This document shows positions 44,700-55,700 of a DNA stretch of 64,000 bases, one piece after another. Under the pieces are notes generated by a model, which ran no database searches, was not told the origin of the DNA, and worked only from the letters and a program-made list of their open reading frames with translations. The position numbers and the translations under genes are program-made. Position 1 is the first letter of the stretch. The number at the start of each line of letters is the position of its first letter. This DNA comes from Nothophaeocryptopus gaeumannii. Lineage: Eukaryota; Ascomycota; Dothideomycetes; Mycosphaerellales; Mycosphaerellaceae. The DNA lies in assembly GCA_031771865.1 (NCBI GenBank), contig JASISA010000002.1, positions 372,001-436,000 on the forward strand. Direction: 5' to 3'.

Positions 44700-45389
44700 C
44701 AAAGTCTCCGCTCCCGGTGACCCAGGCGACTGCGCGCCGTCCCATCAATCTTTCCTTCATGCGTCGTCCCGCATTCTGGTGGTTCACGTTCGGTGTCTTC
44801 TCCCAATCTCTCGCCTACTTTCTACCCCAACTCTGAGTCCCTTCCTTCGCAACATCACTAGGATTTCCCAACTTATCCGGAGCCCTGGCCCTCTGCCTGC
44901 TCAACGTAGCAGCATGCGGCGGTTACCTCGGACAAGGCTTCCATAGTAGACTACATGGACGTCACACTGGTCATGCTACTCATCAGCATCGTCTCGGTGA
45001 TCTCGATCCTTTGTTTCTGGGGGGTGACCAAGTCCTAGCCTATGCTCTACGTCTTCGCCTGACTTTGGGGATTGTCAGGGGGAAGTTATGCTGCTACTTG
45101 GTCAGGCCGTGGAGCTGTGTTGGCGAGACAGAGCCATCAGAGGATCGAAGGTAGGAACTCCTATGGTGACCCTATTGATACCGCACTGGTGATTGGGCTT
45201 TTGTGTACGAGCAAGGGGATTGGGTCATTGATCAGTGGTCCGATCAGTGAGCAATTGCTGCGGGCGAAGAGCTTTGGTGGAGCTTCAGGTGCGTACGGAA
45301 CCGAGTATTGGGCCATGATCGTATTCTGTGCTGTTGCGGCGATGTTTGGTGCTACCGCTTGGGTTGGCAAGGTGCTCAAACTTGTATAG
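44700..45389 (+). pseudogene. Remnant of an MFS monocarboxylate-type transporter
   Basis: Only the C-terminal half of a fungal MCT-like transporter is present. Readable pieces: 'RRPINLSFMRRPAFWWFTFGVFSQSLAYFLPQL', TGA (44834-44836), 'VPSFATSLGFPNLSGALALCLLNVAACGGYLGQG'. A frameshift near 44941-44946 follows, then 'VDYMDVTLVMLLISIVSVISILCFWGVTKS', TAG (45036-45038), 'PMLYVFA', TGA (45060-45062), 'LWGLSGGSYAATWSGRG' and 'DPIDTALVIGLLCTSKGIGSLISGPISEQLL', ending at 45389. The arrangement (a domain starting with the long central loop, a WGLSGGS-type helix, then a GLL..G..SG.ISE helix) is that of the second six-helix bundle. Three stops, one frameshift and a missing first half leave no doubt that it is dead. 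Confidence 0.82.
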
Positions 45390-46493
45390 CGAGGGATATT
45401 CGTCGCCAATAAAACAGTTGGACTGCATTCAGTTCCCGCATTGCCAGTTGGAAGCAAATTGGGCTTGCTCTTTGTTAGCGATAGAATGGGCTCGGCTTCT
45501 ACTTCTACAAAACAGCGCTCATCCCAGCTTTGCTTGCAGCGGGAGTACAGATGATATCATCTTGGGTCATGTGCACGCAAGCATCAACATCATCTCATCA
45601 ATGAATGCTATCGTCTTGAGGCCGGAGCCTTATATTCGTCCCTAGAATCGTTCAAGCTTCACTCGCAGGTAGAGCTCTCACCTACAAAGTGGCGGCGGCA
45701 CACGCGACATAACGACAGCAGCTGCTAGCGGAAGCTCTTGGTTCCAACAAGAGATCGATGTCTTCCCGAAGTCGGCTATCATGATGCTCACTGGCACACT
45801 TCGGCAGGCTCTTCACATGCAAAGCTCACCTAAATCCACGACAGTCGCCTCAACATCGGAATGAAGAGGCGGTGTTGCTCGAGACGCGTAGCCGCACGCC
45901 GGCGGGCTTCTGCGCCAGGAGAAGAAGCATCAGGAACCGCAGCACCTTGCACTCTTACAGCTGACAAGAAAAGATGCGGTAGATGCCCGTCCATGGTATT
46001 TGAAGGTCTCCAGATCGAGAAGACTACGCACTCACTCACGGAGATGCTCGAGGCTCGATCGCAAGACTCCTGCAGATTTGAAGCATGTTCGCCGGCGGCG
46101 GCGACGGCCATTCGCGGTACCTCTCGGAAAAGACTCCGTGGTCGGGCTACAGGTCGTAACACGTTTTCCAAGAGCAACCCATCGAGTAATGCTTACTCGA
46201 TGGAATCGAGCGACGTCACCATTGGGTTCTTCGGCAAGACGGAGCTAGAGTTTCCTTGGGAAGAGCTCTTCAGAGACACGGTATGGCTCGCAAGACGCGT
46301 GGTGAAGTGGTGGAGGTGAAGGGGCATGGCAGACACGTGGAATGGACGTGATGAAGGTGAAAAGATGCTCTTGATACCAGGACGTCCTCATCTAAATCAG
46401 CTGTGATTGTGAGTGCTGTGGTCGGAGCAGGCCGGGATCTTCCAGGATCCTTTGCCCGCGCGCAACTCTCAACGCGCTATCAACAACCACAGC

Positions 46494-46499
46494 TTATCT
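46494..46499 (-). promoter_or_regulatory. GATA-factor (AreA-type) site
   Basis: TTATCT here reads AGATAA on the minus strand, a match to HGATAR, the nitrogen-regulatory GATA-factor core site. It lies 477 bp upstream of the allantoinase ATG. A six-base match is weak alone; the nearby second copy and the nitrogen-catabolic target make it plausible. Confidence 0.4.
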
Positions 46500-46783
46500 C
46501 GTTCTACACCAAAACGGAAACCGGCCCTTATCAACGACGTAGGCACGATCCCATACGCCGACTCTGCAGTTCCCATCGAGTAATATAGTGGCCAGAATAC
46601 GCACCTACGAAGCGTCGGGCCTCAGCTTACCGCACTGCCCTCACCAAGCTCGTTGTCGCCGAGAAGACACCCTTTGTTCCCATTAGACCCGTTGTCCCAG
46701 GCTGAGTATCCGATGCGTCTGCCATGCGAGCATGCTCCGACCGATATGCATTACTCCGGCTGGGGACCCCGAATATGCCTCTC

Positions 46784-46789
46784 TTATCT
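46784..46789 (-). promoter_or_regulatory. GATA-factor (AreA-type) site
   Basis: This second AGATAA lies on the minus strand, 187 bp upstream of the allantoinase ATG. Together with the site at 46494-46499 it fits nitrogen-regulated control of purine catabolism. Confidence 0.45.
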
Positions 46790-46970
46790 ACCCCCTGCTC
46801 CCCTCATACACACCTCTCACATAGCCTGTTACTGTGATCAGGGTCTCTTGATTTCCTGATCCACTCTCTCTTAGCACCACCGATCTTCTTTTCTTACCGC
46901 CATTGTCTCCAAGCGTTCAACAGCATACACTCGATACAGCATTAATCTCCCACACCGAACGATCGACTCA

Positions 46971-48575
46971 ATGGCACCCTTCGCGACTGGCACCGACACC
47001 CCGCATGCCGTTAATGGCTCTCCATTTGAAGGCTCGCCAGTCCTCTCCGGCGTGGATGCCTCCAAGATCACAGTCGTTACTTCCTCACGAGCAGTCATTG
47101 AAAACAGACTGACGGAAGCCACGATCGTCATATCGACCCTCACTGGCAAGATCACTTCCGTCTTCCACTCAGTCCTACCCGAGTCATCTTTTCCAGCCGG
47201 CACGCCATACGTCGACTACAGCCCACATGTACTCCTACCAGGTTTGGTGGATGCCCACGTACATCTGAATGAGCCAGGAAGGACAGAATGGGAGGGCTTC
47301 TACACTGGCACGCAGGCAGCCGCCTTTGGAGGTGTTACCACGGTAGTTGATATGCCACTAAATGCCATTCCGCCAACAACGACAATGAACGGGCTGAAAG
47401 AGAAGGTAGCGGCAGCAGAAGGGAAATGCTGGGTCGATGTCGGCTTCTATGGCGGGATAGTGCCGGGCAATGTGGAAGAGCTGAAGCCGCTGGTTAAGGC
47501 AGGCGTGAGAGGGTTCAAGGGGTTTCTTATTGACAGCGGTGTGGAGGAGTTTCCTGCCGTTTCATCGGAGGATGTGGAGAAGGTCTTCAAGGAACTGGCA
47601 GATGAGCCGACGACGGTCATGTTCCACGCAGAGATGATTCCTCCTATTACGGATTCGGTTGGAGATGATGTACAATGGTCCCTCCCACCGCTCGATCCCA
47701 CAGGACCTCTGAACAGATATCAGACCTTCCTCGATTCTCGGCCGACTTCATTTGAGGTCTACGCTATTCTGCAGGTCCTGAGTCTAGCACACCTTGCACC
47801 CAATCTCCCGCTACATATCGTCCATCTCTCCGCCATCGACGCTATTCCCATGCTCCGGAAAGCACGCGCAGACGGAGTCAAGATCACCGCAGAAACTTGC
47901 TTTCACTACCTCAGCTTAGCCGCCGAAAAGATTCAAGACGGCGACACAAGGCACAAGTGCTGTCCTCCGATTCGCGGAGAAGCGAACCAACATGGTCTTT
48001 GGAACGAGTTGCTCGATATCGAAGACAGCGTCATCAAGACAGTAGTATCAGATCACTCTCCCTGCACACCGAACTTGAAGCTCTTGCCTGATCACGTCCC
48101 CGGCGCGATACCCAAGAAAGCCGGCTGTTGCGGTGGCCACGCCAGCATCACCAAATCCGAAGACTCAGGCAATTTCTTCTCTGCCTGGGGTGGTATCTCC
48201 TCCGTCGGCCTTGGGTTGAGCATTCTCTGGACAGAAGCCATGCGTCGACAACTCGACATCGACGAAACGCTCTTGAATATTGTTACCTGGTGTTGCGGTA
48301 ACACAGCCAAGCAAGTCGGTCTGGAGCATAGGAAAGGCGAGTTGAAGGTCGGCATGGATGGGGATATATGCGTGTTTGATGATGAGGGATGCTTTGAGGT
48401 TGAGCCGAATACGATGTTGTTTAGGAACAAATGCAGTCCGTATGAGGGGAAGATATTGCAGGGATTTGCGAGGGCGACGTATTTGAGGGGACGGAGGGTG
48501 CATACAAGGGAGGGTGGGTTTGTCGAGAAGGGGAAGCCGGGTGGAGAGTTGTTGTTGGAGCCTAGGGTGAGGTGA
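46971..48575 (+). CDS. Allantoinase
   Basis: Allantoinase opens the hydantoin ring of allantoin to give allantoate, a step of purine-nitrogen use. This single-exon frame encodes 534 residues of the cyclic amidohydrolase fold. The metal-binding 'DAHVHLNEPGRTEWEGFYTGTQAAAFGGVTTVVDMP' begins near residue 95 (His96, His98). The carboxylated Lys is in 'RGFKGFLIDSG' near residue 184. Further ligands lie in 'VMFHAEM', 'LHIVHLSAIDA' and 'VVSDHSPCTP'. The C-terminus 'GELKVGMDGDICVFDDEG' and 'YLRGRRVH' closes the small beta domain. The Gly-rich 'FFSAWGGISSVGLGLSILWTEA' is typical of allantoinases rather than dihydropyrimidinases. The neighbours are not other purine genes. The length is slightly above the family norm of ~460-500. 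Confidence 0.93.
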   Translation: MAPFATGTDTPHAVNGSPFEGSPVLSGVDASKITVVTSSRAVIENRLTEATIVISTLTGKITSVFHSVLPESSFPAGTPYVDYSPHVLLPGLVDAHVHLNEPGRTEWEGFYTGTQAAAFGGVTTVVDMPLNAIPPTTTMNGLKEKVAAAEGKCWVDVGFYGGIVPGNVEELKPLVKAGVRGFKGFLIDSGVEEFPAVSSEDVEKVFKELADEPTTVMFHAEMIPPITDSVGDDVQWSLPPLDPTGPLNRYQTFLDSRPTSFEVYAILQVLSLAHLAPNLPLHIVHLSAIDAIPMLRKARADGVKITAETCFHYLSLAAEKIQDGDTRHKCCPPIRGEANQHGLWNELLDIEDSVIKTVVSDHSPCTPNLKLLPDHVPGAIPKKAGCCGGHASITKSEDSGNFFSAWGGISSVGLGLSILWTEAMRRQLDIDETLLNIVTWCCGNTAKQVGLEHRKGELKVGMDGDICVFDDEGCFEVEPNTMLFRNKCSPYEGKILQGFARATYLRGRRVHTREGGFVEKGKPGGELLLEPRVR

Positions 48576-48979
48576 GGTGAGGCTATGCATGATGAGCCTA
48601 TGGATCATGTCTCAACGACATGTGTTGCAATCGTCCGTTAGAGAGAGATGAAGAGATCTCGGTTATATACCCACTAGCATACCAGCAAAATTGAGGCAAA
48701 TGCAGGATATTGAAAGCGATTGGTGTACTTCCAGATTCGATTTGTGACTTCCGTTGGGCTCCGTTCTAAGCGAGTGCATCCTAGCCTCTCATATGTACCG
48801 AATACCTTCTTATCTCGCATACGAGAGGCCAGCGTCGATGGCAACCAAGATCTACTACCTCTCCAATTGATACGGTGTTTTCTTCGGCTTGGAGCGCGCT
48901 CCAATACCATGGTACTCGCCTCCAGAACAAGAGACTGCTGCTGAATCGCCCTCGAAACCACGACACAATGTTATCAAAT

Positions 48980-49930
48980 ACGAAGCACGCTTCAGCAGCC
49001 TGATCATGAGCTCAATTTCCGAGACGCAGCGATGCTGCGTCGGCGTTTATCCTTCTCAGCCGCTTTAAAATGTCGCCTTTCCCCGACCAGCCGCTGTGAG
49101 GACGTCGCTGCGCCTGTCCCCGGGTGTGAGAGAAGGAAGAGACACGCCAGAACGAATCTGGAAAATGCGTGATGCTTTCGAAAGTCTCGGGAGGCATGAT
49201 GCGTATGTAGCTCGTCTTAGGAGCGTTGTCGTAGGCTTGAGGCCCGAGAGATATCTAACTATCCCACCGGGAGACGCGTAGTGTTCCCGAGAATCTCAGC
49301 AGGTCTTGAGGATGAAGAAAGTGCGGTCCAGGAGCCAGGTCGTAGGCCTGAGGATCGAGAAACACTGTGCAAGTTTGCCAAAGAAAAATTGCGTGACGCT
49401 CTGGAGAAGCTTATGGTCCTCAGAGAAGAAGGAAGTGTGATTTAGTGGTAAGGTCGTGGCCCAGATTCGGAAAATGTTGCTCGGGGTTGCCAGAAATTAT
49501 GAAACGATCTCCAGAATCTGAGCGTGCTTTTGGGAGCAGGGAATACGATTTAGGAGCATGCTCGAAGGCCTGAGATCTGTAATATGACGCCTACGTCGCC
49601 ATTAATTGCGCAGTGCCTTCTAGGATCCTAAGGTGCTTTTAAGACCAGGGAGTCCGCTCCAGCGGCTCAGTCGCCAGCTGAAGAGTCGAGACGAGCGCTC
49701 CGATTTCGCTGGGAATACATCATGCTCCCGGGGCTCTCAGAGCGCTCTTGAGAGGTAGGAAGTGCGCTTCAGCAGCCTAGTTGTAGGCCTGAATTTCGAG
49801 AATTGCCGCCCGTTTTCGCCGGAAATCGCAGAACGCTCTCACGGGCCTCACGATGCTTTCAAGGTCAGGGAGTGCGCTCCAGTAGCATAGCCGTAAGCCG
49901 AATCTTCGAGAGAGGGTCAGGAGTGTTGAA
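48980..49930. repeat. Degenerate tandem array, ~110-bp units
   Basis: A recurring pattern 'AGTGCGCTCCAGCAGC..GTCGTAGGCCTGA..TTCGAGAA', followed by a variable middle and a 'GCTTTCAAGGTCAGGG'-like end, repeats with starts near 48983, 49209, 49319, 49430, 49538, 49645, 49757 and 49867. Spacing is 107-112 bp where units are clear. A further diverged unit probably sits near 49095, making about eight or nine units. Units differ at many positions and by small indels. The period is not a multiple of three and no frame stays open through it, so it is not a coding repeat today. I do not recognise it as a known element. Confidence 0.75.
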
Positions 49931-50092
49931 TCTGTCACATGCAAATTCGCTCACTTTCTTGGGTATCTCATTCACTTGCCAGTCGCACCAGGCGCCATAC
50001 CACTCACTTTCCGTATGCATGTGATTGCCGTAGTAGTAAACCGCTTCTTCCGCTTTTGAACGCTCTTTCGTCCTTTGATGCTCTTTCCTCTT

Positions 50093-50691
50093 TCACAAGC
50101 ACTTCTCGTTGAACTTAATTGGCCCGCCGCGGATCAGCTTCGCCAAACGCGCGCTGTAGTACTCCTCCACGGTCTTGCTTGGGTCTGCCTTGAACTCGTC
50201 CTCCGCCACCATAGCCAAGCGCTTGAATGCCGATTTGACGTCCTCTTCCGCGACGTCGGCCCAATTCGAAGCCTCGGGGTACTCCCGAGAGGCACGGTTG
50301 CTCGTGCGCTCGAGGGGAGCGCCTACCTAAGTTAGTAGCTGCTCGCGCCGCCAAGTGAGGAGAAAAGTGAAAAGTCAGCCTACCGATGGAAATCTGAATC
50401 TCGCCGAATTGCGACGTTGGTGGAGTGCTTGGAGGGCCCTCGAGCAACTTATGCGCGAGGTAGCTCGCATCGGGAACTTCTCCTGCGACGGTGTGGGCAC
50501 GGGTGGGTGGTGGAGCTCCTGGTTGTGGCAGGGAGAGCATCGACTCGGTCTCAGTGCGATTGTCGTCAGTGACGCTGGTGGCCATGGTGGCGGCTTCTTT
50601 ATCGGATTTCTTGGGTGAAGTGGCTATCGCGGAGTCAGTGCGCGCATTCTTTGAGTGGTTGCGCATACTTACAGGGTGTTGCGGATGCCAT
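50093..50691 (-). CDS. Small hypothetical acidic protein, three exons, 162 aa
   Basis: Three exons join in frame on the minus strand: 50691-50673 (19 nt), 50623-50384 and 50322-50093, with introns of 49 and 61 nt. The product starts 'MASATPSTSPKKSDKEAATM' and is disordered over the first ~60 residues. It then reads 'AHTVAGEVPDASYLAHKLLEGPPSTPPTSQFGEIQISI', and after the second intron 'GAPLERTSNRASREYPEASNWADVAEEDVKSAFKRLAMVAEDEFKADPSKTVEEYYSARLAKLIRGG', a mostly helical end. The unspliced frame instead gives an Arg/Gly-rich nonsense tail, which supports splicing. It sits between the two tandem arrays. I do not recognise the family. Confidence 0.65.
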
Positions 50692-50871
50692 TCGTTGTTG
50701 CTCTGTGTCGATGTTTGCGGATGTTGTTGTTTGTCGAAGTGAGGATCTGAGAAGTTGATACAGGTGAGCAGGGGCCTGTGCACGCCGCTAGTGGTCACGC
50801 GCGCATCAGTGAAGCAGGTGAGGTTTAGCAGGTGCGCGACGAATCAGGAAGGAGCAGGCCGCGCTTGTGAG

Positions 50872-51490
50872 GCAGGTGCAAAACGGTCGGAGGGCCCATC
50901 TCTCTCCGGCGGAGGACTTCTGTGGTGCCGACAGGTACTTCCGGCCCTTGAAAGTCGATGAAATTCTCGAGAGGCGGCGCCGTCTGAGAAGGTCGTTCTC
51001 GTCCCGTCGCAGAAACTCCCTGGTGTCGACAGGTACTTCCGCTGTTCCAGAAATGGTGAAGCTGTTGAGAGGCGGCGCTGTGCGGAAGAGGCTCATCTCC
51101 TCCTATCGCAGAAAGTCGGTGGTCTCGAATGCTACTCCCACCGCTTCAGAGTGTGCGTGGCCTCTTGAGACACAGCCATGTACGGAAGACACGCATCTCC
51201 TGCTATCGTAGAAGCGCCATGGTGCGGACTACTACTCCCACTGCTGCCAAACATGATTGACTGCTTGAGAGGTGGCATTGTACGGAGGAGGTCCATCTCC
51301 TTCCTCTGTAGTTGCTCCATGGGGTCGCATGCTACTCCTGCCGAGTCAACGCAGGAGCGGTCTGTCGAGAGATAGCTCTGCACCAGGAAGGTCCATCTCG
51401 CTCGCTCCTAGAGGCTCCATGTGCCCGATTGCTACTCTCGCCGCCTGTCAGCATGGACGCGCTGTTGAGAAATGCCTATCCAGGATTCCC
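50872..51490. repeat. Tandem array, ~99-bp units
   Basis: Units begin 'GAGAGGCGGC(G/A)(C/T)TGTNCGGAAGAGG' and contain 'TCCATCTCCT.CTATCGCAGAA', '..GGTGTCGAATGCTACTCCC.CCG' and a variable end. Starts are near 50970, 51068, 51168, 51268 and 51368, with partial units before (~50872) and after (~51467). Spacing is 98-100 bp. On the plus strand one frame of each unit reads roughly 'RGG.VRKR.IS.YRR.SMVS.ATPTA', but one-base length differences break the frame between units. It may be a minisatellite or a decayed coding repeat. It is distinct in sequence from the array at 48980-49930. Confidence 0.78.
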
Positions 51491-51716
51491 ACCTACTTTT
51501 CTTGCAGCCCCTCCGCAGGCTCTTGAACTACCCAGGACGCTCCAGTCTACTCCTTGCTGGGTGGTCAGTCCGTGATCAGCAATCTTCACAACCAGACTCC
51601 GAATCTCGCGTGCTCTCAGACATGAATGCTCAAACATTAATTAGCGTATCATCAATATGTACAATCGTTTACTGTTTCGCCGAAAGCACACCAAGTGGTA
51701 AGTACCCGTCCTTCTC

Positions 51717-52403
51717 CTATGAAGGAACGCCCAGAATCGCCAGCTTCGTGTGTCTCATGGCCGGCTCGCCTTCCTCGTAGTGCAGCCGGTCGGCTTCCCA
51801 AGTAATGTTGTTGTATGCGTTCATGACGCAGCCGACTGTGTTGAAGATGAAGAATAGGAGGAAGAGAAGCCAGTATGCCGTGTCATTGTAGCTGCCTCGC
51901 TGGACGTATGCCTGGATGAAGGTCGGCAGGCAAATGATTGAGGTGACCTAGCATCACGTCTCAGTAACGGTACACAGGATATGCGTGGCAGGGAAGACTG
52001 CTTGGCTTACAATCATCAACCTCTGCAGCCTGACAGACAGGTACAGATACTGCTTTCGATCCTTCAAGTTCGCCTCATCTCGCACCCAACTTGCTCTCTG
52101 CACCATTAATACCGCAGTCTGCAGCCATGCCGTCCCCCAGAACACAAGCCAGACAGTTGCAGTGGCGATAAAAGCATGACTTGGCGTGCCATCAAAAGAT
52201 CCGATGGCTGCCGCTGCAATCGCGAAGCACCAGGAAGGGATAGTGAAGAAGTAGAAGAGAACTGCTTCCTGTTTCCGTCCAAGACCCCAGTGGCGTATAG
52301 GCTCGAAGTAGGCGTGTGCTGCGTGTTGTTCTGCGGTCTCGCCGGGCGCCGGTCCGTGGCCATTATGCTCATGCATCTCGTCTGCTTGTTGTACTGTCGC
52401 CAT
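51717..52403 (-). CDS. Four-helix membrane protein, 207 aa
   Basis: Two exons (52403-52011, 51947-51717) with a 63-nt intron give 207 residues. The N-terminus is hydrophilic and His-rich (MATVQQADEMHEHNGHGPAP). Four hydrophobic segments follow: 'AVLFYFFTIPSWCFAIAAAAIG', 'FIATATVWLVFWGTAWLQTAVLMV', 'LMIVTSIICLPTFIQAYV' (spanning the splice) and 'AYWLLFLLFFIFNTVGCVMNAY'. The C-terminus is polar. The splice restores a continuous third helix, which supports it. No family is recognised; it looks like a fungal integral membrane protein of unknown role. It is divergent from the Reb1-like gene. Confidence 0.72.
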
Positions 52404-52787
52404 GGTGAAGACGCGTGAGGTTTCCTTTCGTGAGGTCCTGGAAGTCCCGGAAGCTTGGTAGAGGAATGTACGCGGCGTGACGCGGTCCCTCTTGGCACCT
52501 TCCGTCCTTCAATGTGCCCTTGTCCTTGATATGTGTTTCCGGAAGAGCTCGGGTCCAGCAGAGCTCGGCGAAAATCTTGTGTGGTTGTGCTGGGTAATGC
52601 TGAGTATTGCTGAGGAAGCAGCCGCAGGAGAAGGCGGCCGTGGACCGAGCTCGCTGGCAGGAGCTAATCGGCAGGCTCCCGAGAGGCGGCAGAGACATCC
52701 CCACAAAGCTTCGACTTTCCCGCGATTGAAGATCAACAGAGTTGGACGTTCGCAATGGAAGTGCTGGCATGAATCTCGCTCGCGGCT
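52404..52787. promoter_or_regulatory. Divergent promoter between membrane protein and Reb1-like genes
   Basis: The start codons at 52403 (minus) and 52788 (plus) are separated by 384 bp, so both promoters lie here. I see no clear TATA box. The antisense frames across it are not credible genes. Confidence 0.5.
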
Positions 52788-55700
52788 ATGGGACAATCGT
52801 CCTCGCAACTTGAGCAGACATCTGCCTCTCAGCATCCTGCAGCTCGCGAACCAACACCGACGCCCAGCGAGACGGGAAGCCAGGCATTGGCACGCGATTT
52901 GGAGCAGTCGGCACTGTCCAGCTCACAGGAGTTTCGTGAAGAGCTACAGGGACGAACAAGATCACATGCGCCCACGAAACGAGTAGCAAAGCCAGTAAAG
53001 ACACAGTCAAGAGCGGCGCAGCTACGGGAAGAGGCCAATAAGGTCTCCAAACAACCACAGCGCCAGCGAAAGACAGCGGCTCGTGATCGAGAAGCTTCGC
53101 GGCCAGCATCCCGGCCACAGAAGTGGAGGGAAGTGACCCTTGAAGACGAAGGTGACAATCAAACGCGCATACCACCATCTCCTGCGCCTTTCATTGTTCT
53201 GCCCGCCGACCACCAACCGCAGTGGACCGCCTTCGTCGAATTGCCTAACGCACCCGAGAAGCCAGTAGAGCTGGAGCGACGCGAGGGTGACGAGGGCAAC
53301 ATGACACGTACCAAACAATCCAAGAGAAAGGTAGCTGGGGCGCCTTCTGTGGAGAACTCACCTGTGAAACCAAAGTCGAAGAAGCGCAAGAGGACTGCAG
53401 AGGCGGAAGCACAGCCCGATTCAGATCATATTGCACAAGAGACCGTGCCAAAGGCGAAGAAATCTCGCAAGCGGATGCAAGCGAAGGACGACGACGCGCT
53501 CAGCGACGGAACAAACCAGCCAGTGGTCAAGCAGGAACCCGTCGCAGAGCCCTCATCACCATCTGCCGCAGAGCTGGATGCTGCTCGCGATGGGCGACAA
53601 TTGACGGATTTGGACATGCGAGATGAGTCGCTCATTCCGAGCTCGGAGACTACGTACGAAGAGCTGGAGAACAAGCGCAGATTCGCCCGCAATGAGCTAC
53701 GCAAGTTCGTTCAGGAGTGGGAGCGGGATCAGAAGATATACCACGGCAAAGCGAAGTGGTCAAAAGACGCTGGAGGTAACGCATATATAAAGTACGCCGC
53801 TGAGGGCAAGAGGTTCAAGCGAGGTCAGCACACGGAGGCAGAACATATTCGTGCTGAGGAAAGGCAGGAGCAGATCGAAGCGACGCGCGAGGGACTGCTC
53901 AGATCTATCCTCAAATCTGAGATTGAATCGAGCAGAGCTGCAGACGAAATGATCGTCGACAGAGCTCCATCCGTTGCCAAAGAGGTCATAGAGCCAGAAT
54001 CCGCAAGCGAGCCTGTCGAGTCTACCAAGCCCACCAAAGGCAAGAGAGGCAAACGCGGATCACAGACTGCCGCCCAGGAAAGAGAGACCACGCATCAGAA
54101 CGAGAACGACGCCGATATTGAGGCTGAGGAGGACGAGCCGGCACCGAGAAAGAGGAAAGTCAAGCGTACGTCGAAATCCGATGCTGCCAAACAAGACGTG
54201 GACTTCCTGGCGCCTGATATGGAAGACGAGGGCGGTCCATCGCGACCTCGTAGAGTGGCAAATGAAAGGCAGCAGATCCCGACGTCTGCCGTCGATGAAG
54301 ATTCTGCTCAACAACCGACTCCTCCCGAATCCGATGAAGGCGACGAACCTGACGAGCCAGATGAGCCGGAGGTAGCTGTCGAAGACCTCGACGTAGGCGT
54401 CCGCATACTTCCACAGCATCGGGTTTCCAACTGGGTCGCAAGACAGCAAGATGAATCGCCTGCGCCCCCTGAAGCCATACCAAAAGCCAAACGCAAGCGT
54501 ACGTCGAAGTTTCGCGATGACGGCGAGGAAGATTTCGAGCCACGAGAAGACACTGTTGGGCCAGAGGACTCCAACTCTGTCTCTACAGCCGCCAGAGAGG
54601 AGTCAAAAGAAGCTAGGAGGGCTTCGGCCATCAGCAATCAGAGCGAGAAACCGGATGAGATGTCGGCCCCATCAAAGCCTATCATCAGGCGCTCCGCCAT
54701 GTCATCAGGGTCCTTCACAGCAGATGAGAAAGCGCTTGCTGACCAGGTCTTCGAGGAGGTGCGACGAAGGAATGACATGAACGACTTTGATCTCCGAACC
54801 GCGATACAAGACTGGAAGACCTGCACTGCCTTCAAGGACGAGATCCAGGAGGCTTTCCCGGATCGTTCAAAGCCTTCGCTTCGAAAATTCTGCCAGCGTA
54901 GATATCACACACAGGAACGAGGGCCCTGGACGAATGAGCAAGACGAGGTGCTGCGCTCGGCGTACATTCGTAATCCAGACAGATGGACCAAGATCTCAGA
55001 GACAGTAGGTCGCACAGCCGCAGATTGCAAAGACCGGTGGAGGAAACAGCTGCAATACCGGGAGAAGCATGCAGGTCCGTGGTCTACAAACGAAGAGGAC
55101 GCCCTCATCACTGCTGTCAATGAATGCATTCAAGCCATCAAGGACGAAAGGCACCGGGATTTGGAACTCGTTAACTCGCGCGAGCGGCTTGAAGCGTTGG
55201 TCAACTGGAAGGTGGCCTCAGAAAAGCTGAAGGGTCGTCGTCCTGCCGACAAATGCCGGGAAAAGTACCAGAAGCTGAGAAGCAGGATCGCTAAGAACCA
55301 GAACGCTGCATCGTCGAAACCTGCCCGCAAAACATATGCTGCGCAAAAGGAGAACTACAAGCTGATCGCAGCCAAACGCGAGGTCAAGAAATTCGAGGTC
55401 GGCGACTTCTATGATGTGTTTACGGAGATTCATACCGCGTTCAAGGATCACAAGCAGAAATTCCATAACGAAGATAACGTCGTCTGGTCGATCATTAGCG
55501 GCAAGACGCTGGACAGCCGCTTTAGCCATTTCTATGCCGCTGGCAAGTTGCGCAAGGTTGCTATGGAGAATGCCATCGAGACGTGGACATCTAAGAATGC
55601 GCGAATGCAGCGCAAGTTGGAGAAGGCCAAGACTGTTCCGGCGAAAGCGCTGGTACTTGCACAGTGGATCGAGAATAAGGTCCCAGGACAGCAATTGACA

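Larger units (their letters stand above)
45390..46970. other. Intergenic, allantoinase promoter region
   Basis: There are about 1.6 kb without a supported gene. Two overlapping antiparallel frames at 45830-46319 (152 codons plus, 115 codons minus) are Arg/Ser-rich with no motif, so I leave them uncalled. The final 500 bp contain two GATA sites listed separately. Confidence 0.4.

Noticed and set aside
45830..46319. Two antiparallel frames of 152 and 115 codons
   Set aside because: Both are Arg/Ser/Ala-rich and overlap; nothing favours either as a gene.
48980..51490. CRISPR-like array
   Set aside because: The units are long, degenerate and directly adjacent, without short identical repeats and unique spacers, and the host is a eukaryote.
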